Source: Nocardia huaxiensis
Lineage (GTDB): Bacteria > Actinomycetota > Actinomycetes > Mycobacteriales > Mycobacteriaceae
NCBI RefSeq assembly: GCF_013744875.1
Contig: NZ_CP059399.1
Span: 5,084,001 to 5,148,000, forward strand
DNA: 64,000 nucleotides
Direction: 5' to 3'
Every line of letters starts with the position of its first letter. The first letter of the stretch is position 1. This document shows positions 1-6,793 of this stretch, in pieces. The position numbers were made by a program, and so were the translations under genes. The notes below the pieces were generated by a model. That model ran no database searches. It saw only the letters and a program-made list of their open reading frames with translations, and was not told the origin of the DNA.

Positions 1-1
1 G

Positions 2-490
2 CGGCCACGTATGCGCAGCCGGAAGTTGAAGAACCGGTTCGGGCCGGAATACGACCGGACGGTTCAGCAGACGCACAACCGCCGGATGGCGGAAGAAGAA
101 CTGGCGGAACGGGAGAAGCGGCACCAGCAGCTGGAGCTGCGGGAACTGTCCGAGGACGAGCGGCAGCGCTACACGACCCAGTGGACGCAGGTGCAGGAGC
201 AGTTCATCGACGATCCGGCGCAGGCGCTGAACGCGGCGGATCGATTGCTCACCACGGTCATGGCCGATCGCGGCTATCCGACCGAGAGCTATCGTCAGCA
301 GCTGGCCGATCTCTCGGTGGAGCATGCCCGGCCGCTCGAGCAGTACCGGACCGCGCACGACATCGCGGGGCGGGCCGGACGCGGTGAGGCCACGACCGAG
401 GATATGCGGGCAGCCATCGTGCACTACCGCACCCTGTTCGTCGACCTCCTCGACGGCCGCCACGCCCAACACACCGCGCACAACAAGTGA
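2..490 (+). CDS. Helical protein of unknown function, N-terminus cut by window edge
   Basis: The reading frame is still open at the left edge, so the true start probably lies outside; the first ATG inside is at 11. The visible 159 or so residues are almost entirely charged and helical. After about residue 55 comes a module with the pattern RY-x2-W-x2-VQ-x2-F-x-DDP, then A-x6-AD-x-L. The same pattern recurs in the next gene, so the two are paralogous over this stretch. Actinobacterial proteins of this kind often carry a membrane anchor at the missing N-terminal end; that is inference here. The next gene starts 10 bases after the stop, so the two form an operon. No catalytic motif was seen and the function is unknown. 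Confidence 0.7.
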   Translation, partial: RPRMRSRKLKNRFGPEYDRTVQQTHNRRMAEEELAEREKRHQQLELRELSEDERQRYTTQWTQVQEQFIDDPAQALNAADRLLTTVMADRGYPTESYRQQLADLSVEHARPLEQYRTAHDIAGRAGRGEATTEDMRAAIVHYRTLFVDLLDGRHAQHTAHNK

Positions 491-499
491 GGCACAGCA

Positions 500-1198
500 A
501 TGAACATCGGCAAACGGCGGAACAAGGAAGCGGCACAACAGGAGTCGGAGCGGTCCGCGGATCGGATGAGCGATGCGGAACGCGTATCGGCCATGGACCA
601 GGCGGCGAATATCGACGAGAACAGCGGCATGCGGCCGGATTCCGGGGCGACGCAGCCCGGGATGCAACGCGTGAGCGGCGACGCGGACCAGCCGTACACC
701 GCGACGCCCGGCTTCACGGGGCAGCGCAGCGCCGCCGCGGAAACGGGTCGGCTCGACACCGGCGCCTCGAACCCCTCACGGCAGCAGCATCCGGTGACAC
801 CGGATCAATCGCGCGGCATGGCGCCGGACTCCGAACATGCGCGCGGCGCAATGCATTCCGGCGCGGCGGGGCAGCCTGGCGGCCCGGGGCGCACGGACGG
901 TAACGGGGGTGACCGTTTGCTGGCCGAGGGGGACATGCGGCATCTGCGGGATCGGTGGCACGAGGTGCAGACGCGGTTCGTGGATGATCCGCAGCAGGCC
1001 GTGCAGCAGGCGGATCAGTTGGTGGACAACACGATCGCGCAGCTCACCGAGACCTGCGCGAGTCGGCGGCGCGAGCTCGAAAACCGTTGGTCGCGAGGCG
1101 AGAACGTGGACACCGAGGCGCTGCGGCAGGCCCTGCGGGGCTATCGCGACCTGTTCGATCAACTGGTGGGCACGGCGTCGGCTGCCAGGAACATGTAG
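500..1198 (+). CDS. Soluble protein with the same C-terminal helical module as its upstream neighbour
   Basis: This 232-residue protein starts at ATG 500 with a weak purine-rich GTGAGG upstream. Residues 1 to about 140 are low-complexity, rich in Gly, Ala, Gln, Arg and Asp, with no signal peptide or membrane segment, and are probably disordered. Residues 145 to 225 hold the module seen in the preceding gene: RW-x2-VQ-x-RFVDDP, then QAVQQADQLVD. The tail-end overlap with the convergent gene at 1159-1605 is 40 bases. No enzyme motif was found. A role in the cell envelope or a stress response would be guesswork; only the paralogy and the operon link to the upstream gene are supported. Confidence 0.7.
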   Translation: MNIGKRRNKEAAQQESERSADRMSDAERVSAMDQAANIDENSGMRPDSGATQPGMQRVSGDADQPYTATPGFTGQRSAAAETGRLDTGASNPSRQQHPVTPDQSRGMAPDSEHARGAMHSGAAGQPGGPGRTDGNGGDRLLAEGDMRHLRDRWHEVQTRFVDDPQQAVQQADQLVDNTIAQLTETCASRRRELENRWSRGENVDTEALRQALRGYRDLFDQLVGTASAARNM

Positions 1199-1605
1199 CT
1201 CTTCTCCTCCACGCGCTGATGGATGCGCCAGTTGCCGTCGACGCGCACGAAGGTGTCGTGGTACCAGAGCCCGCACATCATGAGCTGGCGCTTGCCCTCC
1301 GGCCCGGCCACCAGCATCGGGTTGTGGCACATGGTGCGGGCGGTGGCGTGATCGCCCTCCACCCGCACCGAAGAGTTGCTCACCAGATGCTGGAAGGCGG
1401 AGAAGTTCGGCATGACCGAGGCGAGAAAAGCCTTGGTGGAGGCCAGGTCTCCGGCCGGGCCGCCCATGGCGGTGTAGTCGATGTGCGCGTCTTCGGTGAA
1501 GATCTCGTCGAGCAGATGCCACTGGTGGGTGTCGACCGCGTGGGAGTAGCGGACCATCAGATCCTCGATTTCCAGACGGTCCGAAATCTCCTGCAGGGAC
1601 AGCAT
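1159..1605 (-). CDS. SnoaL-like / nuclear transport factor 2 fold protein
   Basis: The product has 148 residues, the usual size for a stand-alone SnoaL-like alpha+beta barrel domain. It begins with LQEISDRLEIEDLMVRYSHA, the first-helix signature of the SnoaL_4 group, followed by a D-x4-DEIFTEDAHIDYT segment. It ends with the W-Y-H-D-x-F-VRVDG-x-WRI strands typical of the family. Members include scytalone-dehydratase-like and polyketide-cyclase-like enzymes as well as proteins without known activity, so the substrate is unknown. Start ATG 1605 is preceded by GGAAGG at a good distance. Its 3' end overlaps the convergent gene by 40 bases. Confidence 0.75.
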   Translation of the reverse strand: MLSLQEISDRLEIEDLMVRYSHAVDTHQWHLLDEIFTEDAHIDYTAMGGPAGDLASTKAFLASVMPNFSAFQHLVSNSSVRVEGDHATARTMCHNPMLVAGPEGKRQLMMCGLWYHDTFVRVDGNWRIHQRVEEKSYMFLAADAVPTS

Positions 1606-1713
1606 GGGCTGAGCCTTCCGCGTAGTGCCGATACCTCGGCGACTGATCTTGTATGTCTCGATCGTCTATTTTGTCGCCCGCAAGCGATTTGTGGGCATGG
1701 TTCCCTACTTGAT

Positions 1714-1726
1714 ATCGATAATCGAT
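1714..1726. promoter_or_regulatory. Near-perfect ATCGAT-A-ATCGAT dyad in a divergent intergenic region
   Basis: Two copies of ATCGAT, each self-complementary, flank a single A. They lie in the most AT-rich part of the gap between the SnoaL-like gene (start 1605, minus) and the isoprenyl synthase (plus). Position and symmetry suit an operator, but no cognate regulator is encoded next to it. This is inference from sequence symmetry only. Confidence 0.25.
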
Positions 1727-1862
1727 GGCCGTTGCCGAACTGAGATCACGCCTTCGGCCCGGCGATTTCGTCTGCAAGGGAAGATGAAAGTCCTTCTACG
1801 CATCGCCGCCCTGCTGCTACCGGGTGGCTGGGGAGGCCGCGTCCGAGCGAGTGGGACCGATT

Positions 1863-3017
1863 ATGCGAGCGTCGAATCCGATCAAGCACGCAGTGGGACA
1901 ACGACTGCGGAGCGCCAAACGTCCAGGCCCGAACCGCAATCCGGTGACCGGCGGACCCGACACCTGCGAAGACCATCCGCGGACAGTGGAATCCGCGCTC
2001 CCCACCTCCGGCGAACGCTCGGCACGCAGGCAGCTCACCGCTGCGCGTGCCGCGATCGAGCCGGTGCTGCGCGCTGCCGTGGGTTCGCTCGCCGAACCCC
2101 TGGATCGCATGGCGAGCTATCACTTCGGCTGGTGTGATGCCGAGGGACGACCGATACAGGGCGTGCAGGGCAAGGCCCTGCGCCCCGCACTGACCTTCGC
2201 CGCGAGCGCCGCCTGCGGCGGGACGGTTCCGCAGTCCGTCCACGCCGCGGCGGCTGTCGAACTGCTGCACAACTTTTCGCTCGTGCACGACGATGTGATG
2301 GACACCGATCCGTTCCGGCACGGCCGTCCGACCATCTGGCGACTCTGGGGCGAAACCAATGCCACGCTCGTCGGAGATGCCATGCAGGCGTTGGCGCTCG
2401 GCGTGCTCTCCGACGGCGCGCCCGAGGAGGTGACCGCCGAGGCGGTGATCCGACTAGCCCGGGCAACCGTCATGCTATGTCGCGGGCAGTACGAGGACTG
2501 CGCGTTCGAGACCCGGTCGTCGGTCAGCGTCGAGGAGTACCTGAGCATGGCGGCCGGCAAAACCGGTGCGCTGCTGGGCTGTGCGTGCGCGCTCGGCGCG
2601 TTGTGCGCGGGCGCGGATCACGCGGTGGTGTCGGCCATGCACACCTTCGGCACGGAGCTGGGCCTGGTGTTCCAGCTCGTCGACGACGCCATCGACATCT
2701 GGGGTGACCCCGCCGTCACCGGAAAACCCGCGCACAGCGACCTGATACATCGCAAACAGTCGTTCCCGGTGGTGTGCGCGCTCGCCTCCGGGACCGGCGC
2801 GGGCCGTGAACTGGCCCGCATCTATCAGGCGCGCCAGCCGATGACGGCCGCGCGTGCCGCCCGCGCCGCGGATCTCATCGAGGAAGCGGGGGGACGGCAA
2901 CGCACCGTGGTCCGGGCGGCCTCGGCCCTGCGGGCCGCCGTGGACGCCCTGCCGCCCGGTCTGGCCGTCGGCGAGCTGACGGCATTGGCTCAGCTTGTGG
3001 CGCACCGGGATCGGTGA
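1863..3017 (+). CDS. Polyprenyl (isoprenyl) diphosphate synthase family protein
   Basis: This is a trans-isoprenyl diphosphate synthase of 384 residues if started at ATG 1863. GTG 1824 in frame would add 13 residues; neither start has a good ribosome site. Numbered from 1863, the motifs are GKALRP at about 103-108, the first Asp-rich motif DDVMD at 143-147 with the downstream R residues, and the second Asp-rich motif DDAID at 274-278, followed by the GD-x4-GKP-x3-DL-x3-K element. All magnesium- and diphosphate-binding residues expected for allylic chain elongation are present. About 50 residues before the first helix are polar and low-complexity, longer than in housekeeping enzymes. Such extensions occur in polyprenyl transferases annotated as family 2 encapsulin cargo, but no encapsulin gene is in this window. 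Chain length cannot be told from the sequence. Confidence 0.85.
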   Translation: MRASNPIKHAVGQRLRSAKRPGPNRNPVTGGPDTCEDHPRTVESALPTSGERSARRQLTAARAAIEPVLRAAVGSLAEPLDRMASYHFGWCDAEGRPIQGVQGKALRPALTFAASAACGGTVPQSVHAAAAVELLHNFSLVHDDVMDTDPFRHGRPTIWRLWGETNATLVGDAMQALALGVLSDGAPEEVTAEAVIRLARATVMLCRGQYEDCAFETRSSVSVEEYLSMAAGKTGALLGCACALGALCAGADHAVVSAMHTFGTELGLVFQLVDDAIDIWGDPAVTGKPAHSDLIHRKQSFPVVCALASGTGAGRELARIYQARQPMTAARAARAADLIEEAGGRQRTVVRAASALRAAVDALPPGLAVGELTALAQLVAHRDR

Positions 3018-3034
3018 TCTCACCGCCATCCAGT

Positions 3035-3985
3035 TCAGTGTGGCACTGGATGGTGTCCGGATCGGCCCGGCCGGGTGTCGTGTGAGAGGGCGTCGAGCAC
3101 CCAGGTGTGCGCCTGTCCCACGGTGATTCGATCGCCGACGAGCGTCGACGTCAATGCCCAGTACCGCTGGATCCGGTGGTCGGAGTCGGTGCCATTGCTG
3201 AGCAATTGCGCACGGAAACGCGGAGAGTCGTGTTCGCCGCGGGCCCCGGCGTGGGCGTGGACGAATCGATCGAGTTCACTGCCGCCACGTGGCGGCACGC
3301 CGCGCTGGACCAGCGGCACCACCGCCACCATCGCATCGTCCACACCGGCGTACAACTGCTGCAGGTCGCGGATCCGCTCCGGCCGTGACCGCCACAGTTG
3401 CTGCCGCACAGCGTCCTTCATATCCGGCTCGATGGCGAGCGCGGCCAGTTCGGCATATGCGACCACCTCGTCCACCGACGGATTCGCAGGCGGCTCAGGA
3501 ACATTCCAGCCGACGAACAACTCGACATCACGCGGGCGGATCGGCCCGAGGACGCGCCGCCAGAACGCGACGAGGCAATCGTGCACCGCGCTGCCATCCT
3601 GCGCGGCGGCCAGCAGTGCGAGCCGCCGGTCGCGCTGTGGCGGTGCGGCATCGTCGATGGCGCGCACCGATGCGCGCCGCCACGCGAGCGACCTGAATTC
3701 CTCGTCCAGCCGGGCGCTTTCGGCCGCGATCGCCTCGTCGAGCGGCACCTCCCCGCGCAGAACCTCGGAAATCACCCCCAGCGTCAGCCCGACCGCCCGC
3801 AACCGCCGAACCAACAGCAGTCGCTCGGTGGCAGTTTCGGCCTCGAACAGCCGATGTCCGCCCGCGCTGCGCCGCGACGCCAAAAGCCCCTCATCGCAAT
3901 AGAACCGGATCGTGCGCACCGCAATCCCACTGCTACGCGCCAACTCTCCGATAGTCACCAGCGCCTTCGATCCTGTGTCCTCCAT
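3035..3985 (-). CDS. MerR-family transcriptional regulator
   Basis: This 316-residue protein begins at ATG 3985, preceded by AAGGGG at 6 bases; GTG 3986-3988 directly before it is an alternative. Longer in-frame versions would run over acpM and were rejected. Residues 9-75 form the MerR winged helix: IGELA-x-SSGIAVRTIRFY, then the wing GGHRLF and the DNA-distal RLLLVRRLRAVG segment. The long C-terminal part (about 230 residues) has no recognised ligand domain; it contains a WRSRPERIRDLQQLY segment seen in actinobacterial MerR proteins of this length. It is divergent from acpM, and the space between them holds a MerR-type promoter, so autoregulation and control of acpM are likely. The inducer is unknown. 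Confidence 0.85.
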   Translation of the reverse strand: MEDTGSKALVTIGELARSSGIAVRTIRFYCDEGLLASRRSAGGHRLFEAETATERLLLVRRLRAVGLTLGVISEVLRGEVPLDEAIAAESARLDEEFRSLAWRRASVRAIDDAAPPQRDRRLALLAAAQDGSAVHDCLVAFWRRVLGPIRPRDVELFVGWNVPEPPANPSVDEVVAYAELAALAIEPDMKDAVRQQLWRSRPERIRDLQQLYAGVDDAMVAVVPLVQRGVPPRGGSELDRFVHAHAGARGEHDSPRFRAQLLSNGTDSDHRIQRYWALTSTLVGDRITVGQAHTWVLDALSHDTRPGRSGHHPVPH

Positions 3986-3994
3986 CACAACCCC

Positions 3995-4026
3995 TTGAAT
4001 CTCCACCGCGCTGGAGCTTTTAGCGT
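3995..4026 (+). promoter_or_regulatory. MerR-type promoter with 20-bp spacer and embedded dyad, reading into acpM
   Basis: TTGAAT (3995-4000) and TAGCGT (4021-4026) are 20 bases apart. Immediately after the first hexamer sits the perfect inverted repeat CTCCA-N6-TGGAG (4001-4016). An over-long spacer with a dyad abutting the -35 box is the classical layout of promoters that MerR proteins activate by untwisting DNA. The predicted transcript would start near 4033, giving a leader of about 30 bases that carries the GAAAGGG ribosome site of acpM. Inferred from layout; not tested. Confidence 0.5.
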
Positions 4027-4063
4027 ACTGGGGACAGTTGATCGCACCGAGAAAGGGTGTTTC

Positions 4064-4369
4064 ATGGCAACCACACAGGAAGAAATCGTCGCCGGCATCG
4101 CGGAGATCGTCGAAGAGGTGACCGGCATCGAAGCCGCCGAGGTGACGATCGACAAGCACTTCGTCGAAGACCTGGAAATCGACTCGCTCTCCCTGGTCGA
4201 GATCGCGGTGCAACTCGAGGACAAATACACCGTGAAGATCCCCGACGAAGACCTCGCAAGCCTGCGAACCGTCGACGACGCAGTCGCCTACGTCCAGAAA
4301 ATGCAAGCCCAGGACCCCGAACTCGCCGCCGAACTGGAAGCCAAGTTCGGCAAGATCAAGGAGCTCTGA
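4064..4369 (+). CDS. acpM: AcpM-like acyl carrier protein
   Basis: This acidic acyl carrier protein of 101 residues starts at ATG 4064, with GAAAGGG seven bases upstream. The phosphopantetheine attachment site is Ser41 in the motif LEIDSLSLVEI. The sequence TQEEIVAGIAEIVEEVTGIE and the helix-3 segment IPDEDLASLRTV closely follow the mycobacterial AcpM that carries meromycolate chains for FAS-II, although the C-terminal tail is shorter than in mycobacteria. In mycobacteria the gene sits with fabD, kasA and kasB; here it stands alone behind a MerR regulator. It may be a second, regulated carrier protein rather than the FAS-II housekeeping one. Family assignment is firm; the pathway is inferred. 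Confidence 0.88.
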   Translation: MATTQEEIVAGIAEIVEEVTGIEAAEVTIDKHFVEDLEIDSLSLVEIAVQLEDKYTVKIPDEDLASLRTVDDAVAYVQKMQAQDPELAAELEAKFGKIKEL

Positions 4370-4424
4370 GGGCGGGGATCCGGACAAAACTTCGCCAGGA
4401 GAGCTCCGTGATCTTGGAGTCCAG

Positions 4425-4838
4425 TCAGGCGGACTGACGGTAGACCGCGACCACGGGGATGCGGCGGGTGGTGCCGGTGCGGTAATCGTCGAACTGGGGC
4501 ATGATCTCGACCATGCGGTCGTAGAGCTCGCCGCGTTCGGGGTCTTCGATGAATTCGGCCTTGCCCGTGTAGGTTTCGGTGCCGAGTTCGACGGTGAGCT
4601 CGGGGTTGGCGCGCAGGTTGTGGTACCAGGCGGGATGCTTGTCGGCGCCGCCGTTGGAGGCGATGAGGACGATGCGGTCGCCGTCGGGGAGGAACACCAG
4701 CGGGTTGGTGATCTGGCGGCCGGACTTCGCGCCGGTCGTGGTGATGACGACCATATTGTCGCGACCCTCGAAGGGGCCGCCCACCTTGCCGTTGTTGGCG
4801 CGGAATTCGGCGATCACGTTCTCGTTGAATGCGTTCAT
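4425..4838 (-). CDS. Ddn-like deazaflavin (F420)-dependent nitroreductase family protein
   Basis: The product has 137 residues, full length for the Ddn/FDOR-B split-barrel family. It contains the characteristic TTTGAKSG-R--TNPLVF segment, the LIASNGGADKHPAWYHNL motif that lines the F420 pocket, and ANPELTVELG. Family members reduce quinones, nitro compounds or other electrophiles with F420H2, often at the membrane, and protect mycobacteria and their relatives from oxidative stress. The true substrate is unknown. ATG 4838 is used as start. It lies about 65 bases upstream of nothing obviously linked; the ankyrin gene on the same strand ends before it begins, so it may be monocistronic or the last gene of a loose unit. 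Confidence 0.85.
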   Translation of the reverse strand: MNAFNENVIAEFRANNGKVGGPFEGRDNMVVITTTGAKSGRQITNPLVFLPDGDRIVLIASNGGADKHPAWYHNLRANPELTVELGTETYTGKAEFIEDPERGELYDRMVEIMPQFDDYRTGTTRRIPVVAVYRQSA

Positions 4839-4904
4839 CTATCCTGTCCTGTCACGTCGTTGCGTGGGCAGCAACCGGCCTGGCGGGCGGGAAATTCCCG
4901 GAGG

Positions 4905-5300
4905 TCAGGACTTCTCGATGGCCTCGAGCCATTCGGTCTTGTCGAACATGGCGGCGGACTCGCGGGCGGACGGGGCGCCGGCGTCCAGGTCCGCGCCCGC
5001 GGCGAGGAGGGCCTTCACGACATCGGCGGCGCCGTGGAAGACCGCGCCGGCGACGGGGGTCTGGCCGCTGCCGGTGGCGCCATTGGGGTCGGCGCCGTGG
5101 GCGAGCAGGGTGGTGACGGCGTCGGCGTGGCCGTAGTAGGCGGCGAGCATGAGGAGGGTGTCGCCGCGGTCGTTGGTGAGGTTCACCGGGACGCCGGCCT
5201 CGATGTAGGAGGCCAGGCCGGCCGCGTCGCCGCTGCGGGCCATGTCGAAGATCTTGGATGCGAGTTCGAGGACCTGCGGGTCGATGTCTTCAGCGCTCAT
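4905..5300 (-). CDS. Ankyrin repeat protein
   Basis: This 131-residue soluble protein is built of three to four ankyrin repeats. The repeats are recognisable as DRGDTLLMLAAYYGHADAVT followed by LLAHGADPN, and then GQTPVAGAVFHGAADVVKAL followed by LLAAGADLDAG. There is no signal peptide, so it acts in the cytoplasm, presumably as a protein-binding module; the partner is unknown. In some bacteria such small ankyrin proteins pair with catalases or act as toxin-neutralising partners. Here its same-strand neighbour 32 bases upstream (5333-5776) resembles immunity-type proteins, which is suggestive but not proof. Start ATG 5300. Confidence 0.85.
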   Translation of the reverse strand: MSAEDIDPQVLELASKIFDMARSGDAAGLASYIEAGVPVNLTNDRGDTLLMLAAYYGHADAVTTLLAHGADPNGATGSGQTPVAGAVFHGAADVVKALLAAGADLDAGAPSARESAAMFDKTEWLEAIEKS

Positions 5301-5332
5301 TCGTCAATTGGTACCAGGTGTGCGCGGATCGG

Positions 5333-5776
5333 TCACTCGAAGCCGTGGGCCTGGGCGACGAGATCGAAGAACACCCACACCCCGCCCTTGTCGTAGGCCC
5401 CGGGGGCTTCGGATCCGCCCAGGAACGGGTACGGGGTGGCGATGTAGACCTCGTCGTCGGCGAGCGGTCCCAGCAGTTTGCGAATGTCGGAAACATGCTG
5501 GGGCTGAAGCACATAGGTGACGACGCTCGGATCGAAGAGCACCTTGTCGATGAAGTCGGTGATCTCGGTGAACGGTCCGTAGGTCTTGGTGCCGGGGCTG
5601 TACGGGTCGAGGATCGCGTACTCGCCGGTGCGGGTGCTCATGAGGAAGGCGTGCCCCAGATCGGAATAGCCGACCACGGTGTCGAACCGGGGGAAGTGCT
5701 GGGCCCACGCCGGCATGACCTGCTCGAAGCCGAAGGGGCCGATCAATCTGAAAGGCACGCTGCTCACCTGGTCCAT
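5333..5776 (-). CDS. DUF1851-like (T6SS immunity Tdi1/GAD-like) small protein
   Basis: This 147-residue cytoplasmic protein has no signal peptide. The middle, LGHAFLMSTRTGEYAILDPY, reads like the G-x-F-x4-TGE--ILDP core found in DUF1851/GAD-like domains. The C-terminal half (KLLGPLADDEVYIATPYPF) has the L-x2-DEVY-x3-P-P pattern that usually closes such domains. Some members are immunity proteins against secreted toxins; others are of unknown role. No toxin gene is adjacent. It probably shares a transcript with the ankyrin gene downstream (32-base gap). The family call rests on motif memory and should be treated as moderate. Confidence 0.55.
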   Translation of the reverse strand: MDQVSSVPFRLIGPFGFEQVMPAWAQHFPRFDTVVGYSDLGHAFLMSTRTGEYAILDPYSPGTKTYGPFTEITDFIDKVLFDPSVVTYVLQPQHVSDIRKLLGPLADDEVYIATPYPFLGGSEAPGAYDKGGVWVFFDLVAQAHGFE

Positions 5777-5797
5777 CCAACCAGAGCTATTCGGGCG

Positions 5798-6793
5798 CTA
5801 GGACAGCGCCTTGTCGCTGCCGCGGTGCAGTTCGACCGGGCTGGTATTGCGGGCGGTGGCGCGTTCGATGCCCTTGGCGGCCGGATTCGCCTGCTCCAGT
5901 TGGGTTTTGCGGTCGAAGAGGACCTTGGTGAGGACGCAGGACAGGTTGGCGTCGAGATCGTCGCGGACCAGCAGCAGGTTGGGGACCACGATGGTTTTCA
6001 CATCAGCGGGCAGGCTGTAGGTGGCGGCCGGAATGGTTCCCGCCTCGTAGACCGGATTCACCTGCCGCATCTCGTCGAGCAGATCGCTGATGTCGAGGAA
6101 GCGGACCTTGCTCCCGGCAGTGGTGAACAGGTCGGTGATATTCGGGGTCGGCAGGCCGCCGGACCAGAACAGGGCGTCGATCGAGCCGTCCTTCATGCCG
6201 TCGACGGTCTTGGTCAGGTCCAGGCGCTGGGCGGAGACATCGGTGTCCGGATTCAGTCCGGCCGCGCGCAGCAATCGCTGGGCGATCACCTCGGTGCCCG
6301 ATTTCGGGGAGCCGGTGGACACGCGTTTGCCACGCAGATCGGCGACGGAGTTGATATCGAGGCCCTCGCGAACGATCACCTGCGTGTAGTTGGTGTAGAT
6401 GCGCGAGAGCGCGCGAATCGGCTGCTTGCCCTCGAAACCGGAGGTGCCCAGCGCCGCGTCGGCGGCGGTGTCGGCGAGGGCGAACGCGACCTGGTAGTTG
6501 CCCGCCACCAGTTGCTGAATGTTCTGCACCGACGCCCCGGTCTCCGCGGCGGTGGCCTTCACCCGGCCGCCGGTGGCCTCGGTGATCTGGGTGGCGTAGG
6601 CATTGCCGAGGGCGAAGTAGACCCCGCCCGCATTGCCGGTGGCGATGGCGATGCGGGTGTCCTGGGCGACCTCGCAGGTGACCTCGCCGCCGCTGTCGGC
6701 GGTCGAACTGTCCTGGCGGCCACCGCAACCGGTGAGCAATCCGGCCGTGGCCAGAGCCGCCGCGGCGATCGTGACATAGCGCTTCACTGTCAT
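5798..6793 (-). CDS. TAXI-family TRAP transporter solute-binding lipoprotein
   Basis: This 331-residue periplasmic-type binding protein has a lipoprotein signal: basic MTVKRY, a hydrophobic stretch and the lipobox LLTGC, so it is tethered to the outer face of the membrane. The TAXI signature follows: IATGNAGGVYFALGNAYATQ, then ATAAETGASVQNIQQLVAG, the ligand-cleft element of this group. The C-terminal lobe carries VFWSGG-like and VVPNLLLVRDDL segments. Its start overlaps the stop of the fused permease gene by four bases (ATGA, 6790-6793), so the pair is translationally coupled and forms one transporter. TAXI proteins bind small carboxylates such as glutamate or 2-oxoglutarate in a few studied cases; the ligand here is not known. 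Confidence 0.9.
   Translation of the reverse strand: MTVKRYVTIAAAALATAGLLTGCGGRQDSSTADSGGEVTCEVAQDTRIAIATGNAGGVYFALGNAYATQITEATGGRVKATAAETGASVQNIQQLVAGNYQVAFALADTAADAALGTSGFEGKQPIRALSRIYTNYTQVIVREGLDINSVADLRGKRVSTGSPKSGTEVIAQRLLRAAGLNPDTDVSAQRLDLTKTVDGMKDGSIDALFWSGGLPTPNITDLFTTAGSKVRFLDISDLLDEMRQVNPVYEAGTIPAATYSLPADVKTIVVPNLLLVRDDLDANLSCVLTKVLFDRKTQLEQANPAAKGIERATARNTSPVELHRGSDKALS

Noticed and set aside
3035..4387. A 450-codon version of the MerR gene
   Set aside because: The extra 134 codons lie antisense over acpM and the promoter region; ATG 3985 has a ribosome site and begins the normal MerR fold.
4422..4436. CAGTC-aggcg-GACTG hairpin at the end of the first Ddn-like gene as a terminator
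   Set aside because: It overlaps the last codons and has only a five-base stem with no run of U; too weak to list as a feature.
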